Positions 54,497 through 63,135 of a stretch of DNA of 64,000 bases are shown one piece after another (positions within the stretch are counted from its first letter, which is position 1; every line of letters starts with the position of its first letter). A program made the position numbers and the translations under genes. The notes under the pieces were generated by a model that was given only the letters and a program-made list of their open reading frames with translations, had not been told where the DNA came from and did no database searches. Where the stretch lies: positions 1 to 64,000 of the forward strand of contig NZ_PTIS01000011.1 of NCBI RefSeq assembly GCF_002934235.1, in the 5' to 3' direction. The DNA is from Clostridium algidicarnis DSM 15099. Lineage in GTDB: Bacteria > Bacillota > Clostridia > Clostridiales > Clostridiaceae.

Positions 54497-55324
54497 ATGG
54501 ATATACACGCAGATTTTCATTTACACACCAATGCTTCTGATGGAAGACTTAGCCCTAAAGAATTAGTTAAGTTAGCAAAATCACAAGCTTTAAGCTTGAT
54601 GGCTATAACAGATCATGATACAACGTCTTCCCTTTGTGAAGGCATTTTAACAGGTGAAAGATTGGGTATTAAAGTTATCCCTGGCATAGAGCTTTCTACC
54701 ATACATAATGATGAAAGCATTCATATACTTGGATACTTTACTGATGATTCCTATAAGAATCCAAACTTTCAAAACTTTTTATCGGAAATACAAGATTATA
54801 GAATACGTAGGGCAAAAAAAATGATTTCTAATTTAGATGAATTTTTTAATATTAAATTAGATTACGAAGATGTGAGACAAAGTGCTAAAGGAGTAGTTGC
54901 AAGGCCGCATATAGCAAGGGCTATAATTGATAAGGGATACCCATATACATTTCAATACATCTTTAAGAACATTATAAATAAGGATAGTGTTGCTTACGTG
55001 CAAAATAAAAATATTTCTCTTAATGAAGGTATAACCATACTAAGAGATTTAAACGCAATAGTAATCTTAGCCCATCCAAAACTAATTAAAAAGACCCCTG
55101 TAGAGGATATAATAAAGTTCAATCTTCATGGACTAGAGGCTATATATTATCTAAACTCTCTAGAAGAACAAGAAAAGTATATAAATATAGCTCTAAAAAA
55201 TAATAAGCTTATAAGTTGTGGATCAGACTTTCATGGAATAGAAAGTGATGTTAAACATGGATATATAGGCTCTATTGATAGTACATTAAATGAACTAGAA
55301 GACTTTATAAATATTTTTATTTAA
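54497..55324 (+). CDS. PHP domain metal-dependent phosphoesterase
   Basis: 275 aa of the TrpH/YciV group, which includes 3',5'-nucleoside bisphosphate phosphatases. Metal-binding motifs DFHLHTNASDG, MAITDHDTTSS, PGIELST, ILAHP and SCGSDFHG are all in place. The ATG 54497 is 7 nt after AAGGAGTGAG; the ORF extension upstream is rejected. Likely acts on pAp-type nucleotides or short RNA. Confidence 0.9.
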   Translation: MDIHADFHLHTNASDGRLSPKELVKLAKSQALSLMAITDHDTTSSLCEGILTGERLGIKVIPGIELSTIHNDESIHILGYFTDDSYKNPNFQNFLSEIQDYRIRRAKKMISNLDEFFNIKLDYEDVRQSAKGVVARPHIARAIIDKGYPYTFQYIFKNIINKDSVAYVQNKNISLNEGITILRDLNAIVILAHPKLIKKTPVEDIIKFNLHGLEAIYYLNSLEEQEKYINIALKNNKLISCGSDFHGIESDVKHGYIGSIDSTLNELEDFINIFI

Positions 55325-55408
55325 GGTAATTCTACAATTTAACATTTAGTCTTACTTTTCTATTCCTATATATTATAAAGTGAAATATTTTAATATAATG
55401 TATAACAT

Positions 55409-55450
55409 TAAAAGAGTAAGAATCTTAACTTAAGATTCTTACTCTTTTTT
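55409..55450. terminator. Bidirectional terminator
   Basis: AAAAGAGTAAGAATCTTAA pairs with TTAAGATTCTTACTCTTTT around a tiny loop; T-runs on both sides. Ends the PHP gene on plus and the aminopeptidase gene on minus. Confidence 0.88.
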
Positions 55451-55463
55451 ATTTTCTAAAGAC

Positions 55464-56882
55464 TTATGCTTCTAATAAAAATGCACAGTACCCTCTCATT
55501 GCTTCATATATATCTGCCTTACTAGCTACTTCCCATGGAGCATGCATATTATGAAGTGCTACACCGGAGTCTATTACTTCCATGCCATATTCAGCAAGGA
55601 TGTATGCAATAGTTCCTCCGCCTCCTTGGTCTACTTTTCCAAGCTCAGCTGTTTGCCATGTTACATTATGTTTATCCATTATTGTTCTAAGTTCTCCAAT
55701 GTATTCAGCATTAGCATCGTTGCATCCACCTTTTCCTCTAGATCCAGTGTATTTGTTAAATACTAATCCTTTTCCAAAGTATGCTGAATTTCTTTTTTCC
55801 ATAACAGATGGATAGTTAGGATCATACGCAGCGCTAACATCTGAAGATAACATCTTTGAATTTGAAAGACATCTTCTAAGTTTTAACTCACTGTAATCAG
55901 AAGTTCTATCCATAATTTCTGCTACTACATTTTCAAAAAATCTTGATTGCATACCAGTAGCACCTATGCTACCTACTTCTTCTTTATCTACTAATAAAGT
56001 TACATAAGTTTTCTTTGATTTTTCCATTCCTATCATTGCTTCGAAAGAAGTGTATGCGCATACTCTATCATCATGACCATAGCCCATAACCATACTTCTA
56101 TCAAATCCATAATCTCTTGCTCTACCAGCTGGAACTACTTCAAGTTCTGCTGACACAAAGTCTTCTTCTATAATGCCATACTTCTCATTTAATAATTTTA
56201 ATATATTATTCTTAACTCTTTCTTTTGAATCTTTATCTTCTAGTGGCATACTTCCAACTAATATATTAAGGTCTTCACCTTCGATAGCTTTCCCTAATTT
56301 TTTATCCATTTGATCTGCTGATAGATGAATTAAAAGATCTGAAATTCCTATAACTGGATCGTTATCATCTTCACCTATTACTATTTCAACAGTAGTTCCA
56401 TCTTTTTTAACCATAACTCCATGTACACTTAAAGGAATAGTAACCCATTGATATTTCTTAACTCCGCCATAATAGTGAGTTTCCATAAGAGCAAGGTCTG
56501 TATCTTCATATAATGGATTTTGCTTTAAATCAAGTCTTGGAGAATCTATATGTGCTCCTAATATACTAAGACCTTTTTCCATCTTTTCCTCACCTATTAA
56601 GAACATAGCTAAGTTTTTACCTTTATTGTTTGCGTATACTTTATCTCCTGGTTTTAATGTTTTACCTTCTGAAATAACCTTTTCTATGTCCATGTAACCC
56701 TTTGCCTCAGCAAGCTTTATAAACTCTGTAACACATTCACGTTCTGTCTTACATTTAGATATAAATTCTTTATACCTATCACTTAAAGCAAATACCTTTT
56801 CTAGGTCCTGTTTTGAATACTTATCCCAAGCAGAATCGTAAGTTTTAGTCAATACATTTTTTGGTTCATTATTAGTTGACAT
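55464..56882 (-). CDS. M18 family aminopeptidase
   Basis: A cytoplasmic two-metal aminopeptidase. GAHIDSPRLDLKQNPLYED, THYYGGVKKYQW, GYGHDDRVCAYTSFEAM, LVDKEEVGSIGATGMQS and ALHNMHAPWEVASKAD carry the metal and catalytic residues. 472 aa. The ATG at 56882 follows GGGGGAT at 6 nt; the longer ORF runs through it. Confidence 0.93.
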   Translation of the reverse strand: MSTNNEPKNVLTKTYDSAWDKYSKQDLEKVFALSDRYKEFISKCKTERECVTEFIKLAEAKGYMDIEKVISEGKTLKPGDKVYANNKGKNLAMFLIGEEKMEKGLSILGAHIDSPRLDLKQNPLYEDTDLALMETHYYGGVKKYQWVTIPLSVHGVMVKKDGTTVEIVIGEDDNDPVIGISDLLIHLSADQMDKKLGKAIEGEDLNILVGSMPLEDKDSKERVKNNILKLLNEKYGIIEEDFVSAELEVVPAGRARDYGFDRSMVMGYGHDDRVCAYTSFEAMIGMEKSKKTYVTLLVDKEEVGSIGATGMQSRFFENVVAEIMDRTSDYSELKLRRCLSNSKMLSSDVSAAYDPNYPSVMEKRNSAYFGKGLVFNKYTGSRGKGGCNDANAEYIGELRTIMDKHNVTWQTAELGKVDQGGGGTIAYILAEYGMEVIDSGVALHNMHAPWEVASKADIYEAMRGYCAFLLEA

Positions 56883-56982
56883 AAGTTTATCCCCCATTCA
56901 TTTTATAAAATTTTAGCAAGAATTTTAGCAATAATTACATTTTACATGAATTCTAAGTTAAATACAAACCTGTAATTTACTT

Positions 56983-57549
56983 TTATTTTTCATTGCTTAT
57001 TATATAATCAATTTTTACATCTAATGACTCCATAGGAACATAATCTACTATCTGATTTTTATAAGCTAGTGCGATTTTTACAGCTTGTTTTTTTAGATCT
57101 CTTAAAAATCTATCGTAAAATCCTCCTCCATAGCCAAGTCGTCCACCCTTTGTATCAAATGCTAGTCCAGGAACAAATACGACATCGATATCTTCTGCTT
57201 TAGCTACATTATCTTTATTATATTTAGGTTCTAGTATTCCCATATAATTAGCCTCAAGGTCCTTTAAAGAATTTATATATACTGCCTCCATACCAGCTTC
57301 TTTCGATATAATCACTGGCACACATACTTTTTTATTTAATAAAAGAGCATTTTTAATTATTTCATGTGTATCCACTTCATCTTTATAACTTACATATATA
57401 AAAATAGTGTTACTGTCTTTAAACTTTTGATCATTTAAAACATTTTCTAATATTAGACTATCGTAATACTTTCTATCTAATGCACATAATTCTTTTCTTT
57501 TATTTTTAGATATAATTCTTAAATCTTTTTTATCATTATTCATCTTCAT
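56983..57549 (-). CDS. 5-formyltetrahydrofolate cyclo-ligase
   Basis: Returns 5-formyl-THF to the active pool as 5,10-methenyl-THF using ATP. N-terminal LRIISKNKRKELCALDR, VFVPGLAFDTKGGRLGYGGGFYDRFL glycine-rich site and LALAYKNQ are diagnostic. 188 aa. Its ATG lies inside the last codons of hprK (14-nt overlap), so translation is coupled. Confidence 0.92.
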   Translation of the reverse strand: MKMNNDKKDLRIISKNKRKELCALDRKYYDSLILENVLNDQKFKDSNTIFIYVSYKDEVDTHEIIKNALLLNKKVCVPVIISKEAGMEAVYINSLKDLEANYMGILEPKYNKDNVAKAEDIDVVFVPGLAFDTKGGRLGYGGGFYDRFLRDLKKQAVKIALAYKNQIVDYVPMESLDVKIDYIISNEK

Positions 57550-58453
57550 CTATATTCATCTCCATTCTTTGATCTATTATTTCTGCTGGAGTCACATTTG
57601 ACATATGGCTGTATCTATAATTTGCAGCTGCAGCTTCCACTATAACAGCTATATTTCTTCCAGGCCTTATAGGTACTGTTATTTTTCTTACAGGCACATT
57701 TAGTATATCTACATATTCTTTATCTATACCAAGTCTATCATAGACATCTTCATCTTTCCAATGTTCTAAACTTATAACAAATTTTATTGTTTTATTATTT
57801 AACACTGAACTAAGTCCATATAAAGCTGGAACGTCTATAATTCCCATGCCTCTTACTTCTAACATACCAAAGGTTATATAAGGAGACCTCCCCTTTAGTA
57901 TACCATCAATCTCTTTTATATCTACTGCATCATCTGCAACCAACCTATGTCCTCTTTTTATAAGTTCTAAGGCTGTTTCACTCTTACCTATTCCACTTTC
58001 TCCTGTTATTAATATACCTATGCCATAAATATCTAATAATACACCGTGTACTCTGGTTTCTGGTGCTAGCTTATCATCAAGATATGTAGTAAGTTTACTT
58101 ATAAATTTTGTAGATATCATACTAGTTTTTAAAACCCACTTATTGCACTTAATAGCATTTTCAAGTAATTCGCTATGAGGGTCTAAGTCTCTTGTTAGTA
58201 TTAGACAAGGAGTTTCAAACGTGAAATACTTTTTAAGTCTTTTTTTTCTAAGCTCTACTTGCATGTCATCTATAAAACTCCATTCTGCCATACCCATTAT
58301 CTGAATTCTATCTTTAGAAAAATAATTGTAGAATCCTGCAAGTTGTAATCCTGGTCTATTAAAGTCGCTGGTAGTTATCATTATTCCTTTTTTACCTTCA
58401 GATAAAACTTCTAAATTGAAATCTTTTATTAGTTTTTCTACTGTAACTGTCAT
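57536..58453 (-). CDS. hprK: HPr kinase/phosphorylase
   Basis: Phosphorylates HPr on Ser46 and removes that phosphate, the central switch of carbon catabolite repression in Firmicutes. Walker A GESGIGKSETALELI (about 153), VADDAVDI, and the family signature EVRGMGIIDVPALYG (about 203) are intact; the C-terminal KITVPIRPGRNIAVIVEAAA segment also fits. 305 aa. AGGGGTG precedes the ATG. It is functionally connected with the PTS operon at 48-51 kb. Confidence 0.96.
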   Translation of the reverse strand: MTVTVEKLIKDFNLEVLSEGKKGIMITTSDFNRPGLQLAGFYNYFSKDRIQIMGMAEWSFIDDMQVELRKKRLKKYFTFETPCLILTRDLDPHSELLENAIKCNKWVLKTSMISTKFISKLTTYLDDKLAPETRVHGVLLDIYGIGILITGESGIGKSETALELIKRGHRLVADDAVDIKEIDGILKGRSPYITFGMLEVRGMGIIDVPALYGLSSVLNNKTIKFVISLEHWKDEDVYDRLGIDKEYVDILNVPVRKITVPIRPGRNIAVIVEAAAANYRYSHMSNVTPAEIIDQRMEMNIDEDE

Positions 58454-58505
58454 CTTTTCACCCCTAAGCTTTAATTTAATAAAAATAGCTAATATATTTT
58501 ATATC

Positions 58506-58673
58506 CTATTTTTTTTCTATAGTCTCTAACTGAGCTCTGAAATTAGATTTAACGTTATCTATATATCTTTGCCTTAACTCTTTTTGTTCAAGGGTTTCTT
58601 CTTCCGTTAAGCCTTCCTCTTGACTTTTTTTATATAAAATATTTATTCTATTGATAACATCTTCAATTTTCAT
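58506..58673 (-). CDS. DUF896 family protein (YnzC-like)
   Basis: 55 aa beginning MKIEDVINRINILYKKSQEEG, with the ELRQRYIDNVKSNFRAQLE block of the DUF896 family. The Bacillus member YnzC belongs to the SOS-induced yneA operon, but its function is unknown. ATG 58673 is preceded by AAAGGATG; the longer ORF is rejected. About 50 bp upstream of hprK. Confidence 0.85.
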   Translation of the reverse strand: MKIEDVINRINILYKKSQEEGLTEEETLEQKELRQRYIDNVKSNFRAQLETIEKK

Positions 58674-58747
58674 AATATCATCCTTTCTTATATGTTTTAT
58701 GTGAAAGATAAGCTCAAAGCAACCCCACATATTTATAACTTCTGTAC

Positions 58748-58842
58748 ATTATATTAAATATTATTTAAACTAAATTTGATAATTAAATTAAAGATTTTTG
58801 AAATTACCTTCTATATTATATTAAACATTATTTAAACTAAAA
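58748..58842. repeat. Pair of 28-bp direct repeats
   Basis: ATTATATTAAATATTATTTA and following bases at 58748-58775 recur at 58815-58842 with one or two changes (67-bp offset), in the 385-bp gap between the DUF896 and Spo0E-like genes. Otherwise the gap holds only AT-rich sequence and the inverted repeat at 58935. Confidence 0.6.
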
Positions 58843-58934
58843 TTACAAACACAAATACATATTCTCTAACATTATCAATGAATTTATAATTTTATTTAAC
58901 ATTTAAAATGTATGTATCTTGTATCTTACGGTAT

Positions 58935-58958
58935 ATTTATACAAATTCTTGTATAAAT
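58935..58958. promoter_or_regulatory. Operator-like inverted repeat near the Spo0E-like gene
   Basis: ATTTATACAA-ATTC-TTGTATAAAT, 10-bp arms, about 20 bp before a TTGACT hexamer (58979-58984) that with TATTTT (59001-59006) could be the gene's promoter. The half-site TTGTATAAA recurs at 59271 and, inverted, at 59353. Confidence 0.45.
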
Positions 58959-59058
58959 TTGTAGTATTGTGTAGTAATTTGACTAAAACTTTTTCTTTTA
59001 TATTTTTCAAATTCTGATAAAATAGTTTAAGTAGCATACTAGTTTTGGAGGCGTGCAG

Positions 59059-59211
59059 ATGGAAAAAGATATATTAGAAAATGAGATAGAATCTTTGAAA
59101 AATGATTTATATAAGTTACTATCTACAAAAAAACCTACTGACAGTTGTGTAGTTGAATGTAGTGAGACATTGGACAAGCTTATTGTTAAATATTATAAAT
59201 ATTTAGATTGA
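59059..59211 (+). CDS. Spo0E-like aspartyl phosphatase family protein
   Basis: A 50-aa protein starting at ATG 59059, 7 nt after GGAGG. It is helical (MEKDILENEIESLKNDLYKL) and carries the Spo0E family core as CSETLDKLIVKYYKYLD, where Bacillus has SQELDKLI. Spo0E proteins dephosphorylate Spo0A~P and delay sporulation; in clostridia several short homologues exist. It is a single gene with hairpins on both sides. Confidence 0.8.
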   Translation: MEKDILENEIESLKNDLYKLLSTKKPTDSCVVECSETLDKLIVKYYKYLD

Positions 59212-59405
59212 ACCCTCACAAGTCCTTTAAAGATTTAATTTTAAAAATGTCCAATTAAAATATAAAAAACTTGTATAAATTAATAATATATCATAAACAT
59301 AAAGGTCATAAATTAAATAATATACTTCCTTATATATTTTATAATATTTATTTTTATACAAGTCTCTCATTTATACTATAATTATTCTACCTATAAATTC
59401 AATTA

Positions 59406-59455
59406 CAAAATGTATACTTTCAATAAGTGCATACATTTTAAGTGTATACATTTTG
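59406..59455. repeat. Inverted and direct repeats after the acidic protein gene
   Basis: CAAAATGTATAC (59406-59417) and GTATACATTTTG (59444-59455) form 12-bp arms; inside, GTGCATACATTTTAA and GTGTATACATTTTGC repeat with a 15-bp period. It may act as a terminator for the minus-strand gene, though the T-run is poor. Confidence 0.5.
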
Positions 59456-59465
59456 CAAAATCTTA

Positions 59466-59864
59466 TTATAAGTTCAATTCGTTTAAGATATCTTCTATAT
59501 CTAATTCTTTATTTTTAGCACATACAGCTAATATGAATTCATTATACTTACAGTTTTCCTTAGGTATATCATAAGATACATATTGGCCTTCTACTTCAAA
59601 CTCCTCCATAAGGTCTTCTACAAGATCTCCAACATTATCTATAGCTACATCACTAAGATAAGGAAGTAAGAAATCATCATACCACTCACTGTCCTCTTCT
59701 TCAGATTTGCATTCATCATTAGCATAAGCTTTAGCTGCTTTCATCTCTTCTTCATCAAAATCATAATAAGCTCTTAACACTAATATATCATTTTTGTAAG
59801 GTATTTCTTCTACCTCACTTATTTCTCTTTCTAGTAAAAAATCAATTATTTCATCTTTTTTCAT
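59466..59864 (-). CDS. Acidic protein of unknown function
   Basis: 132 aa, strongly acidic (many Glu/Asp), soluble, mainly helical, with three cysteines and no domain I recognise. The start ATG 59864 has AAGGAG 8 nt upstream. It follows a DUF1292 gene by 24 bp, and both are acidic and small, so they are likely co-transcribed. Confidence 0.65.
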   Translation of the reverse strand: MKKDEIIDFLLEREISEVEEIPYKNDILVLRAYYDFDEEEMKAAKAYANDECKSEEEDSEWYDDFLLPYLSDVAIDNVGDLVEDLMEEFEVEGQYVSYDIPKENCKYNEFILAVCAKNKELDIEDILNELNL

Positions 59865-59888
59865 TATAATGCTCCTTAATCTTTATTT

Positions 59889-60137
59889 TTAATATAACAA
59901 CTTTTTATATTCTTTTTTTACTGCTTCAAACTCATCTTTATCTTCTACTAAGTTTAATTCTTCTTTATCTTCAAACCTATCTACTCTAAATATAAAAGCA
60001 TCATCCTCATTACCATTTACCTCTGATAAAATAAGATACTCACTTTCTTTCTCTTCTAGATAAATTCTTGCTATAGCTTCAAAATCAACTTTATTGCCCT
60101 CTTCATCCTTAAATGACATTATTTCTTTTTCTTCCAA
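59889..60137 (-). CDS. DUF1292 family protein (YrzB-like)
   Basis: 82 aa with the DUF1292 pattern: ISF-like strand ([20 protein letters not shown]), [19 protein letters not shown], then an acidic tail. Function unknown; Bacillus YrzB lies with yrrK and yrzL. TTG start after GAGGTG. Confidence 0.78.
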   Translation of the reverse strand: MEEKEIMSFKDEEGNKVDFEAIARIYLEEKESEYLILSEVNGNEDDAFIFRVDRFEDKEELNLVEDKDEFEAVKKEYKKLLY

Positions 60138-60310
60138 ATCTTCACCTCATTTTCATCTAACTTAAAGACTATAAAATAGACCAAACTTATATTTTAATTT
60201 AGCCTTCTTATATTTTATAAAGTTCTTTATCCTAATAACAAATATAGAATAAAGAAGTTTATTAATCAATGAATATATATTAACATATTACAAATTATAT
60301 ATTCAACAAA

Positions 60311-60343
60311 GTTATGAAATTATTAATTTAATAATTTTATAAC
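60311..60343 (-). terminator. Weak hairpin after helD
   Basis: GTTAT-AAATTATT arms with AATAATTT-ATAAC around AATTT; TTTGTT follows on minus. The 297-bp gap around it holds no gene I can support. Confidence 0.4.
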
Positions 60344-60434
60344 TAATAACTATATTAATAAACTTTTCACCTTTTTATATTAATCCTTTGACTTAATAAA
60401 CGTGAACTTTAAATTCTATTTATAACTTGCTTAA

Positions 60435-62741
60435 TTATTCTAAAATATACTCCTCCAAAAGAGGTGAGACCTTTCCATTATAAAATATATACTCTAAATG
60501 CAGAGCCCTTGTTAGAACCACATAAAGCAGCCTTTTATCTATTTCCTCATTAGTATAATTATCTTCATTACAATTATAAACTACAGTACAATCAAACTCC
60601 AGCCCTTTTGTCATATAAGAAGGTATTATTATACTTTCAATCTTTAAACTTGTATCCCCATCCTTTACCAAGTCCCAGGAATTCTTACTATATTTTTTCA
60701 TGTAATCACTTATCTTTTTACATTCTTTATAAGTTCTACCAACTATAGCTATACTAGACTTTCCTAGCTCCTTAACTTCTTTAACAATTTGATCTATTTT
60801 ATTTGCAAAATCTTTATTATTTTGAAATTTAATTACTTTAGGTTCCTTACCTCTTCTAAGCACAGGTATTGCTGGATCTAAATTATTCTTTTGTTTTTTT
60901 AATACTTTATTTGCAAATTCAATAATTTCAACTGTTGATCTATAACTTTGTTTTAAGGGCATATAACTACAATTTCCATTAAATACATCCTTTATAACAC
61001 TAGTCCAACTGTCAATTCCTTTATAATAATATATGCCTTGACCAAGGTCTCCAACAATTGTAAAAGACTCACCTTTTACTATATTTTTAAGAGCTTCTAA
61101 TTGAAAATAGCTGTAATCTTGTGCCTCATCTATAACCACATGCTGAAATTTATACTTTTCAGGTACACCCTCTATTTTAAACTTTATATAAAGCATGGCT
61201 GCTAAATCATCACTATCTATGACATTTTCTTCTTTATTTTTTAATATTTCATTTTTCATATATTCTCCTAAAGCTTTTGGAATTTTATCTGCAGTTGCTT
61301 CATAAAATATATCTTCATTTTCAAACATATTATAATAAAGGCCTTGAGAGTCTAGGTTACCCCAATTTATAAAATAGGATTCAAAAGACTTTTTTGCCTG
61401 TCTTTTAATATTTTTCTTTTTCTCGTCTCTTTCATCATATATTTCAATGATTCGTTTCCTTCTTTCTATTCCATCCTCCATAGTCTTTTTTGTCCTAGCA
61501 ATTGTATAATCATAAAAAAAGTCTATTCTCCCCATAATATCATTTATCTTTTCTTTAAGTTTTAAAGTAAAATACCTTTTTATTTCTTCTTTCCTTTTAT
61601 TTATAGGAAGGTTTGACATGTCCCTTAAAAACAATCTTTTTATTTCTTTACTTTCAAACAACACATAATCTTCTACCTTTATGTCTTTAATGTTTCCATC
61701 TTTTCTTTCTAATAATTGAATGTACCTATTTAATATAGTTTTAAAAACAATGCTTCCCTTTACTCTACTAGAGTTAGTTATATACTTAATATCTTCAACA
61801 TCTGATTCTAATACTAAAGATAGCTTTTTATCCTTAGTTACTACCTTTTTTTTAATACCTAATATATTTAAAGATATCTGCTCAAATGTGCTTTGTTTTA
61901 CTTTATCTACACCAAGGCTTGGCAAAAGTTCTGATATATAATCCAAAAACAAATTATTAGGTGCTAATACTAATATATCCTCTCCACTTATCTTATTTTT
62001 ATGTCTATATAAAAGATAAGCAAGTCTATGAAGTGCTACAGTAGTTTTACCTGAACCTGCTGATCCTTGCACTATAATTGGGAAGTTCTTTTCTGCTCTT
62101 ATAATAGCATTTTGTTCCTTTTGAATAGTTGCTACTACATCTTTTAATTTATTTCCGGTACTCTTTTCCAAGTTTATTCTTAAAAATTCATCTACTAAAG
62201 CATTTTCAGAAGAAGCATCTTCTAGGTTTCTTATTATTATATTATTTATTCCCTCATCAAAAATATCTTTTATATAAGCCTCGTTATATAAAAATCTTCT
62301 CTTTAAGGATAAATCTCCATTTATAACTCCAATCGGAGCTGTATAATAAGAATCTCCTTCTGATCCACTATAATAAAGATCAGCTATAGGAGCCCTCCAA
62401 TCTATAACTACTTCCTCTCCACTTTCTATGTCTCCAAGCCCAAACTTGCCTATATAATAACTTTCCTTTTCTTTTCTGTATTCTCTAAAATCTATCCTAG
62501 AAAAGTATGGTTCTGGATAAGCTTCTTTATAGTTACTTAAACTTTTATAAACAATGTCATATAACTTTAAATTTGTTTCTAATTCTTCACTGTAACTTCC
62601 ATGAGAAGCCTTTTTTAATTCAGATATTTTCTTTTGTAATCCATCTTTATCATTTTCAATAGAATCAATCTTATGTTCTATCCAAGATTTAGTATCATCT
62701 AGCTTTTTTCTTTCTAATTGTAATTCAGCTTGTTTTTCCAA
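60435..62741 (-). CDS. helD: RNA polymerase recycling motor HelD
   Basis: A UvrD-like ATPase that releases stalled RNA polymerase from nucleic acid in Gram-positive bacteria. The N-terminal coiled coil (about 1-70) inserts in the secondary channel in Bacillus HelD; then come GQVDWRAP-like VVIDWRAPIADLYYSG, Walker A GSAGSGKTTVALHRLAYLL (about 231), VVIDEAQDYSYFQLEAL (Walker B), QSYRST and the C-terminal TKGLEFDCTVVYN, LYVVLTRAL motifs. 768 aa; TTG start after GAGGTG. Confidence 0.9.
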   Translation of the reverse strand: MEKQAELQLERKKLDDTKSWIEHKIDSIENDKDGLQKKISELKKASHGSYSEELETNLKLYDIVYKSLSNYKEAYPEPYFSRIDFREYRKEKESYYIGKFGLGDIESGEEVVIDWRAPIADLYYSGSEGDSYYTAPIGVINGDLSLKRRFLYNEAYIKDIFDEGINNIIIRNLEDASSENALVDEFLRINLEKSTGNKLKDVVATIQKEQNAIIRAEKNFPIIVQGSAGSGKTTVALHRLAYLLYRHKNKISGEDILVLAPNNLFLDYISELLPSLGVDKVKQSTFEQISLNILGIKKKVVTKDKKLSLVLESDVEDIKYITNSSRVKGSIVFKTILNRYIQLLERKDGNIKDIKVEDYVLFESKEIKRLFLRDMSNLPINKRKEEIKRYFTLKLKEKINDIMGRIDFFYDYTIARTKKTMEDGIERRKRIIEIYDERDEKKKNIKRQAKKSFESYFINWGNLDSQGLYYNMFENEDIFYEATADKIPKALGEYMKNEILKNKEENVIDSDDLAAMLYIKFKIEGVPEKYKFQHVVIDEAQDYSYFQLEALKNIVKGESFTIVGDLGQGIYYYKGIDSWTSVIKDVFNGNCSYMPLKQSYRSTVEIIEFANKVLKKQKNNLDPAIPVLRRGKEPKVIKFQNNKDFANKIDQIVKEVKELGKSSIAIVGRTYKECKKISDYMKKYSKNSWDLVKDGDTSLKIESIIIPSYMTKGLEFDCTVVYNCNEDNYTNEEIDKRLLYVVLTRALHLEYIFYNGKVSPLLEEYILE

Positions 62742-62827
62742 GGTTGCACCTCTTTTCTAAGTTTTATCACTTTCTAAAATCATATATCAATAATTTCAAT
62801 AAGCTTATCATATACTTTAATATGGCT

Positions 62828-62982
62828 TTTATCCGATGGATACCATCCGTAACCCCCCCTCCTCTTCAAGGTGGGGGATGACGGCTGCTACACCCCTGGA
62901 TAAGTTCTTCTAAGACTCAGATGCAGATGGAAAGATGTATTCCTTATAAGCAAACTCCACCTGAGTCTAAGAATCACTTGAT
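62828..62982 (-). repeat. Structured 150-bp repeat, copy B
   Basis: The inverted partner of 54273-54422. In this copy the first stem is longer (TTCTTAGACTCAG with CTGAGTCTTAGAA) because of a six-base insertion, and the inner stem GGTGGAG/TTTCCATC keeps pairing through G-U. The terminal hairpin is GATGG-TAT-CCATC. It lies upstream of helD, in the 394-bp gap before the RmlD-like gene. Confidence 0.85.
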
Positions 62983-63135
62983 AAATAATAAGAGTATAAA
63001 AAATCTTCTTTTATTATTATAATGCATACTAAAAAAAATAACAGTCTAAGATGTAAAATATACTAATATATTAAACTCTTTTTAAATACTCAACTAAATA
63101 TTTTTATGGACAAATTAAATATATGAGGTGATAAT

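Noticed and set aside
55542-55815. Two overlapping plus-strand frames across the M18 aminopeptidase gene
   Set aside because: Overlap each other and a conserved gene; no start signals.
58748-58842. CRISPR-like array
   Set aside because: Only two AT-rich repeat units, imperfect and without uniform spacers or cas genes.
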